From Pseudolactococcus chungangensis CAU 28 = DSM 22330 (GTDB lineage: Bacteria; Bacillota; Bacilli; Lactobacillales; Streptococcaceae), in the NCBI RefSeq assembly GCF_002441885.1, contig NZ_JXJT01000005.1:44532-108531 (forward strand): a stretch of DNA of 64,000 nt, in the 5' to 3' direction. Below the pieces are notes generated by a model. The model was given only the letters and a program-made list of their open reading frames with translations. It made no database searches and was not told the DNA's origin. Below are positions 8,072 through 17,226 of the stretch, one piece after another. Position numbers and translations under genes: made by a program. Position 1 is the stretch's first letter; the number at the start of each line of letters is the position of its first letter.

Positions 8072-10945
8072 GTGAAATTGATAGAGAGTGCAATAAAAAA
8101 GGCATTTATTGACTATAAACTAGAAACATCTCAGTCACATCAACATAGATTAATTACAAATAATCAAGAACAGCATTTATTTGCTCAAAATGCTTTGCAA
8201 GATGAGCTTGATACATGTACAGATTTTTTTATTTCAGTTGCCTTCGTAACGCAATCGGGATTATGTTTTTTGAAAACTCATTTTGCTGACTTGGCGAGTA
8301 AGGGCATACGTGGTCGATTAATTACGAGTGATTATCTGGGGTTTAATCATCCAGATGTTTTTCGTAGTTTACTAGAGATTAGAAATATTGATGTCAGGAT
8401 TGTTGAAAAAGAAGGTTTTCATGTTAAGGGGTACTTATTTGAGCAAAAAGGCTATCATTCCCTAATAATTGGGAGTTCCAATTTGACTGCAAACGCATTA
8501 AAGAAAAATATTGAATGGAACGTTCGATTAACAAGCCTTGAAAATGGCGAAGTGTTACGTGAATCAAAGAAAGAGCTAGAAAAGCTATGGAACGAGTCTT
8601 TACCACTAACTGAAAATTGGGTAGAAAGATACGCTAAAAGTTGGCAAGAACCCAATAGAGAAAAAATTGTTCCAAATATAGAGGATGAGGGGGCAATTTA
8701 CTCGATAGCACGTCCAAATACGATGCAGGAAAAAGCTCTTGAAAATTTGGCAAAGCTAAGAAGTGATGGGAAGGGGAAAGGGTTAGTCATTTCAGCTACC
8801 GGAACAGGAAAGACCTATTTATCAGCTTTTGATGTGCAGCAGGTCAATCCTTCAAAGATGCTTTTTATTGTGCACAGGGAACAGATTTTAAAATCAGCAC
8901 TTAAAACCTTTAAGAAAGTTTTAGGCGGAGCTGGCGAAGATTTTGGTATATTATCAGGAAATTCAAAAGATATTTCTGCAAAATATTTATTTGCGACGGT
9001 TCAAACGATTTCAAAACCAGAAATACTTGAGTTGTTTTCAAAAAATGCTTTTGATTATATATTGATTGATGAAGTTCACAAAGCTGGCGCAGTCAGCTAT
9101 CATAAGGTAATTGACTATTTTACGCCAAAATTTTTGATGGGTATGACAGCGACACCTGAGCGAACTGATAATTTCAATATATTTGAATTATTTGATTATA
9201 ATATTGCTTATGAAATTCGGTTACAAGAAGCTTTGCAAGAAGATTTGCTTTGTCCATTTCATTATTTTGGTGTCACTGACTATGAAAAGGATGGTGTTGT
9301 AATTGAGGAAACGACAAATTTTGAAAATTTGGTAGCTGAGGAGCGCGTCAATTTTATCATTGAAAAAATTCAATATTATGGTGTATCTCGTTATAAAATC
9401 AGAGGGTTAGTTTTTTGTTCAAGAAAAGAAGAAGCAAAGCAGCTTTCTGAGATATTCAATAATCGTGGTTTTTATACTGCCTATCTTTCTGGTGAAGATT
9501 CAATCATAAAAAGAGAACAAGTGGTTGAAGCACTGGAAAATGGTGAGTTAGATTATATATTCACAGTTGATATATTTAACGAAGGAATTGATATTCCATC
9601 AGTCAATCAAATTATTATGCTAAGAAGTACTCAATCAAGCATTATTTTTGTTCAGCAACTTGGTCGTGGTCTGCGTAAACATGATTCAAAGGATTATGTG
9701 ACAATTATTGATTTTATAGGGAATTATAAAAATAATTATATGATTCCGATGGCTTTATCGGGAGATATGAGCTACAATAAAGATTCATTAAGAAAAGATA
9801 CTTTTGATACAAATTATATTACAGGTATTTCGTCTATTAATTTTGAAGCGATTGCTAAAGAACGTATATTTAAGGCGATTGATGATGTCAAATTAGATAG
9901 TATGAAATCTATTAAAGATGCATATTCTAAACTTAAAAATCGTTTAAATCGTGTGCCATTATTAGTGGATTTTATAGAACAAAAATCTATTGATCCCTAT
10001 CTCATTGTTAGCGGAAAAGTTTCTAATATAAAGACCTATTATGATTTTTTAGTGAAAAATAGGGATGCTCAAGGAGAAATTTCAGAACTAGAGAATAAAT
10101 ATTTGATGTTTATTTCTAGAGAGCTTTTAACAGGAATTCGTAAGCAAGATATATTATTGTTATCGGAAATGGTTAAGGGAAGAGAGTTTACTAGAAAAGA
10201 AATTAAAGATTTATTCCAAAATAATGGCTTGGATGCGCAAGAAAAAACAATTGATTCTGTTTTAAATACACTGGATCTGGACTTCTTTTCAGGTGAAACT
10301 TCTAAAACTTACAGTGGGGCTGAATTGATTGAAGTTGGTGAAAATATAAGATTGTCAGTAGGTATGAAAAAAGCGCTTTTGAATAATTCATATTTCAAAA
10401 TACTGTTAGGAGATTTGTTATCTGCAAGCTTTATTAAAAGTGAAACTTTTGATAAAAGTAGAGTTTTTACATTGTATCAAAAGTATCGTAGAGGAGATGT
10501 CATTCGACTTTTGAATTGGGATAAACAGCAAATTGCTCAAAATATTGGTGGGTATATACGAAAAGATAATGAATTTCCTATTTTTATCACTTTGGAAAAA
10601 GGGGAAGCGTTCAGTGGTGCTATGATGGCATATGAAGATGAACTTCTTTCCACAAATTTATTGAAGTGGTACACTAAAGCGCCTAGAAACATGCGCTCTC
10701 CCGAAGTGAAAGCGATTTTAAATTATGATAATGCGGATTTAAATATGCATATCTTTATCAAAAAATCGGATGACGAAGGAACTGATTTTTATTATCTTGG
10801 TGAAGTAGAACCACTGCTAGACTCAATAAAAGAACTTCATAAACCAACAAATGATGGTAAAACGAAATCAGTTGTTGAAATGCACCTAAAATTTATAGAG
10901 GCGATTGATTATAAGTTGTATAAGTATTTGATTAGCAGTAAATAA
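8072..10945 (+). CDS. PLD-DEAD/DEAH helicase with DUF3427 C-terminus
   Basis: 957 residues from GTG 8072 (RBS TAGGAAGG). Order: phospholipase-D-like nuclease domain (about 35-190) with an HxK at H117/K119 and the GSSNLT motif; SF2 helicase N-domain with Walker A GTGKT (244-248), DEVH (about 333) and motif III-like GMTATPERTD; helicase C-domain with LGRGLRK; and a DUF3427-like C-terminus including LYQKYRRGDVIRLLNW. Relatives are annotated as restriction-type or SSL2-like helicases, and the PLD-plus-helicase layout recurs in defence loci. It is AT-rich relative to its neighbours. Paired with the Nudix gene. Nuclease and anti-phage roles are inferred. Confidence 0.88.
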   Translation: MKLIESAIKKAFIDYKLETSQSHQHRLITNNQEQHLFAQNALQDELDTCTDFFISVAFVTQSGLCFLKTHFADLASKGIRGRLITSDYLGFNHPDVFRSLLEIRNIDVRIVEKEGFHVKGYLFEQKGYHSLIIGSSNLTANALKKNIEWNVRLTSLENGEVLRESKKELEKLWNESLPLTENWVERYAKSWQEPNREKIVPNIEDEGAIYSIARPNTMQEKALENLAKLRSDGKGKGLVISATGTGKTYLSAFDVQQVNPSKMLFIVHREQILKSALKTFKKVLGGAGEDFGILSGNSKDISAKYLFATVQTISKPEILELFSKNAFDYILIDEVHKAGAVSYHKVIDYFTPKFLMGMTATPERTDNFNIFELFDYNIAYEIRLQEALQEDLLCPFHYFGVTDYEKDGVVIEETTNFENLVAEERVNFIIEKIQYYGVSRYKIRGLVFCSRKEEAKQLSEIFNNRGFYTAYLSGEDSIIKREQVVEALENGELDYIFTVDIFNEGIDIPSVNQIIMLRSTQSSIIFVQQLGRGLRKHDSKDYVTIIDFIGNYKNNYMIPMALSGDMSYNKDSLRKDTFDTNYITGISSINFEAIAKERIFKAIDDVKLDSMKSIKDAYSKLKNRLNRVPLLVDFIEQKSIDPYLIVSGKVSNIKTYYDFLVKNRDAQGEISELENKYLMFISRELLTGIRKQDILLLSEMVKGREFTRKEIKDLFQNNGLDAQEKTIDSVLNTLDLDFFSGETSKTYSGAELIEVGENIRLSVGMKKALLNNSYFKILLGDLLSASFIKSETFDKSRVFTLYQKYRRGDVIRLLNWDKQQIAQNIGGYIRKDNEFPIFITLEKGEAFSGAMMAYEDELLSTNLLKWYTKAPRNMRSPEVKAILNYDNADLNMHIFIKKSDDEGTDFYYLGEVEPLLDSIKELHKPTNDGKTKSVVEMHLKFIEAIDYKLYKYLISSK

Positions 10946-10952
10946 CTTGAAA

Positions 10953-10983
10953 TAGCTCAACGTTTTTTGTTGAGCCATTTTTT
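10953..10983 (+). terminator. Intrinsic terminator after helicase
   Basis: Seven-bp stem GCTCAAC / GTTGAGC with a T-rich loop, followed by a run of T. Confidence 0.85.
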
Positions 10984-11027
10984 ATATTATTTATCATTTT
11001 TATAGAAATAGTATGACATTTTTTAAC

Positions 11028-11737
11028 TTAATTCTCTATCCCCAAAATCCAGTCCACCAAACTCAAATGCCGAATCCCCTTATCATTCCCCCGCTGCAAA
11101 GGGTCAAGCGTCAAGACAAGTTTAGGAAAACTATCATTAACAGACTCTAAAGAGGCAAACTCACGCTTAGCAGTTTCAGCACTGCTAAGCAAATAGCTGA
11201 CCCGAATATAGATTTTTTCCAACTGATGATTGACAACTTTCTCAGCTATAAAGTCAATTTCTAGGTCATTTGTACTACCAACAGTGACAGTATAGCTACG
11301 TGATTTCAGCTCTAGCAGGACGATATTTTCTAGGATAAGCTCAATATCTTGCGCATTTCTCCCTAGGAGCGCTTGCCTTAGTCCATGATCAACGGCGTAG
11401 ATTTTTTCTTGTGTTTTAAGTAACTTCTTGCCTTGCAGATCATATCTACGAACAGGGATATAAAATTAAGCATCAATCTCAGCATCAATATAGTTTTTTA
11501 CGGTTGTAGTAGAAGTACTAAGCATGGTAATCTAGAAGTGGTTCAAATTTTAGCTTTCCAAAGTTGATTTCAATTGGTATGGTTATCCTTATTTTGAGCA
11601 AGGATATAGTCACGAATGGCTTCAAGTAAAAAAGATTTTCCAGATCTTCGAACGCCAGGGATGACTTTTATCAACTCAGTATCAATAAAAGGTAAAATTC
11701 TTTTTAGATATTTAGGACGAGAAATCAGATTAAGCAC
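11028..11737 (-). pseudogene. Decayed DUF4143-type AAA ATPase
   Basis: Reading the minus strand from about 11737 gives a recognisable ATPase N-terminus (LNLISRPKYLKRILPFID, then the Walker A GVRRSGKS). The frame then breaks. Fragments in changing frames (INFGKLKFEPLLDYHA; VKNYIDAEIDA then a stop) lead into a conserved C-terminus with RRYDLQGKKLLKTQEKIYAV, LLGRNAQDIELILENIV and KLVLTLDPLQRGNDKGIRH. An intact member is about 400 residues; here about 710 bp remain, so a central segment is lost as well as frameshifts and stops. These ATPases are orphan accessory genes in many Firmicutes. Only the last 64 codons form an open frame from ATG. Confidence 0.8.
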
Positions 11738-11741
11738 CTCA

Positions 11742-11840
11742 ATTTCATTTGTAAATTAATTATAGCTGATTTCAATCTAAAATTTACTTACAAATGAAAT
11801 TTGATAGCGTACGACTTAAAATTTAATCTACAAATGAAAT
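11742..11840. repeat. Three copies of a 12-13 bp motif ATTTCATTTGTAA
   Basis: ATTTCATTTGTAA at 11742-11754 is exactly inverted at 11788-11800 (TTACAAATGAAAT), and TACAAATGAAAT recurs at 11829-11840. They lie just upstream of the dead ATPase gene, where an operator would be expected, and between it and menA. Confidence 0.6.
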
Positions 11841-11849
11841 GCAAACCAA

Positions 11850-11882
11850 AATAAAAAGCATGTCACCAAACAAATGCTTTTC
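11850..11882 (-). terminator. Terminator of menA
   Basis: On the minus strand AAAAGCAT ... ATGCTTTTT forms a stem with a T run, 12 nt past the menA stop. Confidence 0.75.
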
Positions 11883-11893
11883 ACTAAAATATT

Positions 11894-12835
11894 TTATCCC
11901 CAAATCAATCCCAAAGCAATCGTAACAGCCAGAGCACCATTATAAATCATCAAATTATGAACAGACAGGATGAAAGTTTGACTTTTATCCTGTTTTTTCA
12001 GGAATTGATTGACATTTCGGATAATGAAAGGTGAGACCAAACTCATGAGCAGCGTCGTTTTAGGTAGTACACCCGTAATCACGGCTACCAAAACAATGAA
12101 ACAAGCCAAGCCATACATGCTAACAAATAATTTTAAAGCGTTATGAACACCAATAAAATGTGGCAAGGTCAAACGACCATTTTTTTCATCTTGCGCCAAG
12201 TCGCAGATATTATCAGCGAGCATGACATTAAAATTCATACAGAAACACATCATCCCCACTAGGCCAATGGGTATGAGCGTCGCGAAATCGATGTTAAAAG
12301 TCAGCAACCATTGATGAAAATGGGCGGTGAAGAATTTAGCGTCGAAAGCATTAATGTAGATGCCGAAGAAGAAACCACAAAGTCCTTCAGCAAAACCAGC
12401 TAGCACCTCACCTAGTGGAAACCGAGAGAATGCGAAGGGACCAAATGTATAGAAAATAGCAATGATAAAGCAAAGCGCGCCAATGGGTAAAATGGCGATG
12501 TTGGTTGTCAGTACGACAGCAATTCCGACAATTAGGTCAATAGCAAGTAGCGTTAAACAAATTTTGAGTGCCAGACTAGGCGAGATGTTACGTGTTGATA
12601 AGATGTTTTCGCGAGTTTTATATTCTGGGTCGAGTGCTTTTTTGTAATCCATTAGATTATTCCAAGCACTGACAAATAGATTAATCGCGATAAGTCCGAT
12701 GAAAAATAGAAGAGTTGGTAGAAAATGAAAGCTATTGAAGGTATATAGTGCGAAAATGACACCGGCAATCGGTGATAGAAGCGCAGCAGGTAAGGTCTGA
12801 ATGCGCGTGAAATTAAGAAATGTTTTGAAGGTCAT
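11894..12835 (-). CDS. menA: 1,4-dihydroxy-2-naphthoate polyprenyltransferase
   Basis: 313-residue UbiA-superfamily membrane prenyltransferase that joins a polyprenyl chain to DHNA in menaquinone synthesis. Both Asp-rich metal/diphosphate motifs are present: NNLMDYKKALD (about 60-70) and DNICDLAQDEKNG (about 210-222). About eight hydrophobic helices. UbiA members are similar, but lactic acid bacteria with this protein use it for menaquinone, so MenA is the best call. Monocistronic, divergent from the ACT-domain gene. Confidence 0.87.
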   Translation of the reverse strand: MTFKTFLNFTRIQTLPAALLSPIAGVIFALYTFNSFHFLPTLLFFIGLIAINLFVSAWNNLMDYKKALDPEYKTRENILSTRNISPSLALKICLTLLAIDLIVGIAVVLTTNIAILPIGALCFIIAIFYTFGPFAFSRFPLGEVLAGFAEGLCGFFFGIYINAFDAKFFTAHFHQWLLTFNIDFATLIPIGLVGMMCFCMNFNVMLADNICDLAQDEKNGRLTLPHFIGVHNALKLFVSMYGLACFIVLVAVITGVLPKTTLLMSLVSPFIIRNVNQFLKKQDKSQTFILSVHNLMIYNGALAVTIALGLIWG

Positions 12836-12896
12836 TGTTTTCCTCTATCCTAAAAGCCTAAAAGACAAAATTTTCTAAAAATTATGGCGTTTTTTG

Positions 12897-12923
12897 TGAT
12901 ATAATATTACTAACTATTATATC
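12897..12923. promoter_or_regulatory. Face-to-face divergent extended -10 promoters
   Basis: TGATATAAT (12897-12905, plus) and its mirror on the minus strand (TGATATAAT ending near 12916) form a perfect 9-bp inverted repeat, GATATAATA / TATTATATC, with an 8-bp centre. The plus copy would serve the ACT gene at 13074 and the minus copy menA, so each transcript crosses the other promoter. Confidence 0.55.
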
Positions 12924-13073
12924 AAAAAATAGATAGGGACAGAGTATTGACTACCGAATTCCTAAGAAATAGCTGATTTATCCGTATGAAACATGTCGTT
13001 TTGGTGAATCAAACATTTTCTGGGTTTCAAAATAGTCGTCTCAATAGCTTGAAGTACAAATAAGGAGAATCAA

Positions 13074-13340
13074 ATGCGCGCAATTGTGACAGTTATCGGA
13101 CAAGACAGAACAGGTATTGTAGCAGGAGTGTCAACACGTTTGACAGAACTTGATGTAAACATTATCGACATTTCACAAACGATTATGGATGGCTTTTTTA
13201 CCATGAACATGGTGGTTGAAATTGAAGCAACTGAAGCATTCCCAGAAGTGAAGACAAATCTTGAAGCACTAGGTGAAAGTTTGAAAGTTGATATTAAAAT
13301 CATGAATGAAGCCATTTTTGAGGCGATGCACCAACTTTAA
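13074..13340 (+). CDS. ACT domain-containing protein (UPF0237/GcvR-like)
   Basis: 88 residues, a single ACT domain: MRAIVTVIGQDRTGIVAGVS, then DVNIIDISQTIMDGFFTMNM. This is the short stand-alone ACT family usually found beside a DUF711 (UPF0210) gene, as here. ACT domains bind amino acids or other small ligands, so an allosteric or sensor role for the neighbour is inferred. RBS AAGGAG 8 nt before ATG. A 45-nt gap to the next gene indicates an operon. Confidence 0.92.
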   Translation: MRAIVTVIGQDRTGIVAGVSTRLTELDVNIIDISQTIMDGFFTMNMVVEIEATEAFPEVKTNLEALGESLKVDIKIMNEAIFEAMHQL

Positions 13341-13385
13341 TTTTTAGTCGTATGAAACGATTAAAATAACAGAAAGGTTAATGAA

Positions 13386-14723
13386 GTGAAACAAAATCAA
13401 ATTCTTGAAACAATTCGCATGATCGAAGAAGAAAATCTAGATATTCGAACGATTACAATGGGGATTTCCCTTTTGGATTGTATTGATAGTGATATCGATC
13501 GTGCCTGTGAAAAGATTTATCAAAAGATTACTACTAAGGCAAAAGATCTTGTGAAAATTGGTGATGAGATTGGTGATGAACTCGGTATTCCTATCATCAA
13601 TAAACGAGTTAGCGTAACGCCAATCGCTATTATCGGTGCAGCAACTGATGCGACTGATTACACACCGTTTGCCTTGGCACTTGATCGTGCTGCGAAAGAA
13701 ATTGGCATTGACTTCATTGGTGGGTTCACAGCGCTCGCCCAAAAAGGCTATCAAAAAGGCGATAAGATTCTCATTGATTCATTGCCTAAAGCCCTTGCGG
13801 CGACTGATTATGTTTGTAGTTCGGTCAATGTTGGCTCAACAAAAACAGGGATTAACATGGATGCTGTCCGAGATATCGGTGAGATCATTGTTGAAGCTGC
13901 TAAATTGGATGATATGAGCTGTGCTAAACTTGTTGTCTTTGCCAATGCTGTTGAAGACAATCCATTCATGGCGGGTGCTTTCCATGGTGTTGGTGAAGCT
14001 GATGTGGTCATTAATGTTGGTGTTTCAGGTCCTGGTGTCGTGAAACGTGCCCTTGAAAAAGTTCGAGGGGAGTCGTTTGATGTTGTCGCTGAAGTGGTTA
14101 AGAAAACGGCTTTCAAAGTCACACGCATGGGACAACTTGTCGGTAAAATGGCATCTGAGCGTTTAGGTGTAGAGTTTGGCATTGTCGATTTATCTCTTGC
14201 GCCAACACCTGCGGTTGGTGACTCTGTTGCACGTATTTTAGAAGAAATGGGTCTTGAGATGGTCGGGACACATGGGACGACTGCGGCACTTGCACTTTTG
14301 AATGACCAAGTCAAAAAGGGTGGCGTTATGGCCTGTAACCAAGTTGGCGGTCTCTCAGGTGCCTTCATTCCAGTTTCTGAAGATGAAGGCATGATTGCAG
14401 CGGTTAATGCTGGCGTGCTCAATCTTGAAAAACTTGAAGCAATGACTGCGATTTGTAGTGTCGGCTTGGACATGATTGCTGTACCAGGCGACACACCTGC
14501 CAGCACGATCTCTGCTATGATTGCAGATGAAGCAGCAATTGGTGTAATTAATATGAAGACAACTGCTGTACGTGTTATTCCCAAAGGCAAGGTCGGTGAA
14601 CAGATTGAATTTGGTGGCTTGCTTGGGACGGCACCAGTCATGCCAGTCCATAAAGAATCATCTGCTGCCTTCATCTCCCGTGGTGGTCATATTCCAGCAC
14701 CGATTCATAGCTTTAAAAACTAA
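13386..14723 (+). CDS. DUF711/PFL family protein (UPF0210)
   Basis: 445 residues from GTG 13386 (RBS AAAGG at 13374). Typical family stretches are [35 protein letters not shown] and [22 protein letters not shown]. The family shares a fold resembling pyruvate formate-lyase/glycyl-radical enzymes but lacks a known reaction. Coupling with an upstream ACT-domain gene is conserved in Firmicutes. Full length, no breaks. Function unknown. Confidence 0.92.
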   Translation: MKQNQILETIRMIEEENLDIRTITMGISLLDCIDSDIDRACEKIYQKITTKAKDLVKIGDEIGDELGIPIINKRVSVTPIAIIGAATDATDYTPFALALDRAAKEIGIDFIGGFTALAQKGYQKGDKILIDSLPKALAATDYVCSSVNVGSTKTGINMDAVRDIGEIIVEAAKLDDMSCAKLVVFANAVEDNPFMAGAFHGVGEADVVINVGVSGPGVVKRALEKVRGESFDVVAEVVKKTAFKVTRMGQLVGKMASERLGVEFGIVDLSLAPTPAVGDSVARILEEMGLEMVGTHGTTAALALLNDQVKKGGVMACNQVGGLSGAFIPVSEDEGMIAAVNAGVLNLEKLEAMTAICSVGLDMIAVPGDTPASTISAMIADEAAIGVINMKTTAVRVIPKGKVGEQIEFGGLLGTAPVMPVHKESSAAFISRGGHIPAPIHSFKN

Positions 14724-14995
14724 GACTCTATTTGCATATTATCAGAATCTATTACCGATTACGATACTTAAATCGTCATCAAAGATACAGCAAGAGAGCT
14801 GAATAAAAAGTGGAGAAATCTGCTTTTTTTTGTTAGAATGAATATAACTGGTGTTGTTGAGCGCTTACATCTCAGAGAATTCATGACAGACGTCATATTG
14901 AATAGCTAGACTATCAACGTGATTTACGGTTTTTAGTCACAAAATCATCTTGCGCAACATATCAAACAAACATTTTAAAAATGGAGTAGACAGAA

Positions 14996-15685
14996 ATGGT
15001 AAATATCTATTTAGTCAGACATGGCAAGACCATGTTTAACACAATCGGCCGTGCCCAAGGCTGGTCAGACACCCCCTTAACCCGTACCGGAGAAACCGGT
15101 ATTATCGAGCTAGGTTTAGGCTTTGCAGTGAAAAATATCAAATTTGATTATGCTTTTTCGTCAGATAGCGGTAGAACAATTCAGACTATGGGGCTTATCT
15201 TGAAATATTCTGAAAACGAGGGCATCCCTTATGAGATGGACAAACGTATTCGTGAATGGTGTTTTGGTAGCCTAGATGGCGGTTATGATGGTGAACTTTT
15301 CGATGGTGTTTTGCCACGGACGGATGCCTATAAAGGTAAAAGTCCAGAAGAATTAACCTATGAGGACATTGCTAAAGGTTTACTTGAAGTCGATACTGCT
15401 GGTTGGGCAGAGCCTTGGGAGGTGTTAAGCAAACGCATTCTGGATGGTTTCTTTGACGCTGCTAAAAAGGCTGAGGCCAATGGTGCAGAAAATATTGTCA
15501 TCGTTAGTCACGGTATGACGATTGCAACATTTATCAAATTACTCGATAGTCGTCGCCCGAAATTTCAAGGGCTAGATAATGGTTCGGTCACACACTTAAC
15601 CTACTCAGATGGTAATTTTTTAATCGGTGAAATCGGAGATATGCATTACCGAGAATTAGGACGGGAGATTTTAAATGCAGAATAA
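14996..15685 (+). CDS. Histidine phosphatase family protein (phosphoglycerate mutase-like)
   Basis: 229 residues. The catalytic RHG motif is at the N-terminus (IYLVRHGKTMFN), followed by SDSGRTIQTM and the second catalytic His in IVIVSHGMTIATF. Substrate cannot be told from sequence; the family covers phosphoglycerate mutases and broad phosphatases. The 272-nt upstream gap shows no gene; a weak cre-like sequence (TGTAAGCGCTCAAC on the minus strand, 14856-14869, 12 of 14 matches) is the only signal there. Overlaps the next gene by 11 nt. Confidence 0.9.
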   Translation: MVNIYLVRHGKTMFNTIGRAQGWSDTPLTRTGETGIIELGLGFAVKNIKFDYAFSSDSGRTIQTMGLILKYSENEGIPYEMDKRIREWCFGSLDGGYDGELFDGVLPRTDAYKGKSPEELTYEDIAKGLLEVDTAGWAEPWEVLSKRILDGFFDAAKKAEANGAENIVIVSHGMTIATFIKLLDSRRPKFQGLDNGSVTHLTYSDGNFLIGEIGDMHYRELGREILNAE

Positions 15686-16499
15686 TGAACAACATAATGA
15701 ACCTTATCATAGAAGAAGACCCCGCAAAAAGCCTCGTTATGATCGCTTGGTAGGGGCTGCCATAGTAGGTGTTGTTGCTATTTGTGCAATTGCTTTTCTG
15801 GTGCATACTTTACTTAAGAAAGAAACGGCAACACCGACCAAGTCGACAACAATTAGTCAGTCTCAAAAATCAGCAGAAAAAGCTAAGGCATCATCAGTAC
15901 AAACTTCTGAAACTAAAAAAGATAAAAACTTGCCAGATAGTAAATCAACAGATTGGGAACTTGTTTTAGTGAATCGTGATCATCCTAAGGAAGAAATGAG
16001 TCCTGATGTCGTACAAATAGACAATATTTGGGTTGACTCGAGAATTGCAGATGCGACAGAGCAATTTTTAGCAGCAGCACAGGCGATCAATCCTGCCGAA
16101 CATCTGATTTCAGGTTATCGCAGTGTCGCTTATCAAACAACACTCTACGAGCAGTACGTTGACCAAGAAATAGCAGCTGATCCATCGCTAGATCGTGAGG
16201 CGGCAGAAAAGAAAGTCCAAACTTATTCACAACCACCGACGAAATCTGAGCATCAGACTGGTTTAGCCATTGATTTGTCAGATGTTGATAGCCTTAATGA
16301 ATCAACAACTGCTGAACAAGTCGCTGCAATTGCTCCGGAGTATGGTTTTGTTTTACGTTTTCCAGAGGGGGGCGCTGCGAGTACGGGTGTTGATTATGAA
16401 GACTGGCATTTTCGTTATGTTGGTGTTGCCAATGCCAAATATATGACAGAACACCATTTAACTTTGGAAGACTATCTCAAATTACTAGACAAAAATTGA
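15675..16499 (+). CDS. Membrane-anchored D-alanyl-D-alanine carboxypeptidase (M15B/VanY family)
   Basis: 274 residues. A basic N-terminus (RRRPRKKPRYDR), one TM segment (about 28-50), a Ser/Thr/Lys-rich linker, then an M15 peptidase domain outside the cell. Zinc-ligand motifs are SEHQTGLAIDLSD (HxxxxxxD) and EDWHFRYVG (ExxH). The preceding SGYRSVAYQTTLYEQYV is typical. It would trim the terminal D-Ala of peptidoglycan stems. ATG 15675 lies inside the phosphatase gene with GGACGGGAG as RBS, so the two are coupled. Confidence 0.92.
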   Translation: MQNNEQHNEPYHRRRPRKKPRYDRLVGAAIVGVVAICAIAFLVHTLLKKETATPTKSTTISQSQKSAEKAKASSVQTSETKKDKNLPDSKSTDWELVLVNRDHPKEEMSPDVVQIDNIWVDSRIADATEQFLAAAQAINPAEHLISGYRSVAYQTTLYEQYVDQEIAADPSLDREAAEKKVQTYSQPPTKSEHQTGLAIDLSDVDSLNESTTAEQVAAIAPEYGFVLRFPEGGAASTGVDYEDWHFRYVGVANAKYMTEHHLTLEDYLKLLDKN

Positions 16500-16587
16500 T
16501 TAGCGTTAATCACAATTCTGTATGAAAATTATGGTAAAATAGTAATATCTAACATCATTTAAAGTCGAATTAGGAGCAAAGGTCCTC

Positions 16588-16998
16588 ATGTTTTCAGGAA
16601 AATCACCATCATTTATTATTTTATCAAGTATTGGTTTGCTGATTTATTCAGCTTGGCAAATGATTAACAACATATTACCCAATTTACAAATTTTTAAGGT
16701 TGTCTATGACACCTTCCTTAAAGCATTTGCTGCTTTTAAATTGCAGTCGAGTGTCTCAATGACTAATATTCAATTTTTGATTTATGTTGTTTTGCTAGTC
16801 GTTTTCATCTTTCTTTTGGCTAAATTTTGGAAATTTGCTATTTACGCTTTGCTCTTTTTCGTCTTTGTTCTGGTTTGTAATTTTGCTTATTACGCTTGGT
16901 CAACAGGTGCGACATCAGCAGAATGGTTCACTTTTATTGTCATGAGTGTTAGCTTTATCAACGTTTTTCTGACATCTAAGACAGGCGGCCTCATCTAA
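16588..16998 (+). CDS. Small integral membrane protein, function unknown
   Basis: 136 residues with about four hydrophobic segments (near 8-30, 65-82, 86-108 and 112-130) and few charges. RBS TAGGAG at 16571. TGGTAAAAT at 16532-16540 is a good extended -10. I do not recognise the family. The hairpin just after it is the upstream CIRCE element, which ends in a T run and could also terminate this gene. Confidence 0.75.
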   Translation: MFSGKSPSFIILSSIGLLIYSAWQMINNILPNLQIFKVVYDTFLKAFAAFKLQSSVSMTNIQFLIYVVLLVVFIFLLAKFWKFAIYALLFFVFVLVCNFAYYAWSTGATSAEWFTFIVMSVSFINVFLTSKTGGLI

Positions 16999-17029
16999 TT
17001 ATTGCTTTAAAATTAACAGTTTGAAAAAA

Positions 17030-17056
17030 TTAGCACTCTGTGTAAAAGAGTGCTAA
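17030..17056. promoter_or_regulatory. CIRCE operator 1 (also terminator-like)
   Basis: Perfect CIRCE: TTAGCACTC, 9 nt, GAGTGCTAA. It lies 17 bp upstream of the hrcA -35. A run of six T directly follows the right arm, so the same inverted repeat looks like an intrinsic terminator for the preceding gene. Confidence 0.95.
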
Positions 17057-17073
17057 TTTTTTGTGTTTTTTCC

Positions 17074-17102
17074 TTGACAATACCTCAATAGAATTATATA
17101 AT
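17074..17102 (+). promoter_or_regulatory. Vegetative promoter of hrcA-grpE-dnaK
   Basis: Consensus TTGACA (17074-17079), 17-bp spacer, consensus TATAAT (17097-17102). Flanked by two CIRCE operators. Confidence 0.93.
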
Positions 17103-17113
17103 AATAGATGTAG

Positions 17114-17140
17114 TTAGCACTTGGTAGCTACAAGTGCTAA
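17114..17140. promoter_or_regulatory. CIRCE operator 2
   Basis: TTAGCACTT, 9 nt, AAGTGCTAA, a symmetrical one-base variant of CIRCE, placed just after the predicted transcription start. HrcA bound here would block initiation or early elongation. Confidence 0.93.
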
Positions 17141-17226
17141 TACTAATTCACATTTAAAATATAACAATTTTTGCCTAATTTTAGTTATATTTCAAACGTT
17201 CATTAGTATAAAAAGAGGTGTTCAAT

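Noticed and set aside
13808..14674. 288-codon open frame on the minus strand
   Set aside because: Exactly antisense to the intact DUF711 gene; Ser/Thr/Pro-rich composition typical of a shadow frame, no RBS.
14800..14836. Possible terminator after the DUF711 gene
   Set aside because: Only a five- to six-base AAAAAG/CTTTTT pairing; too weak to call.
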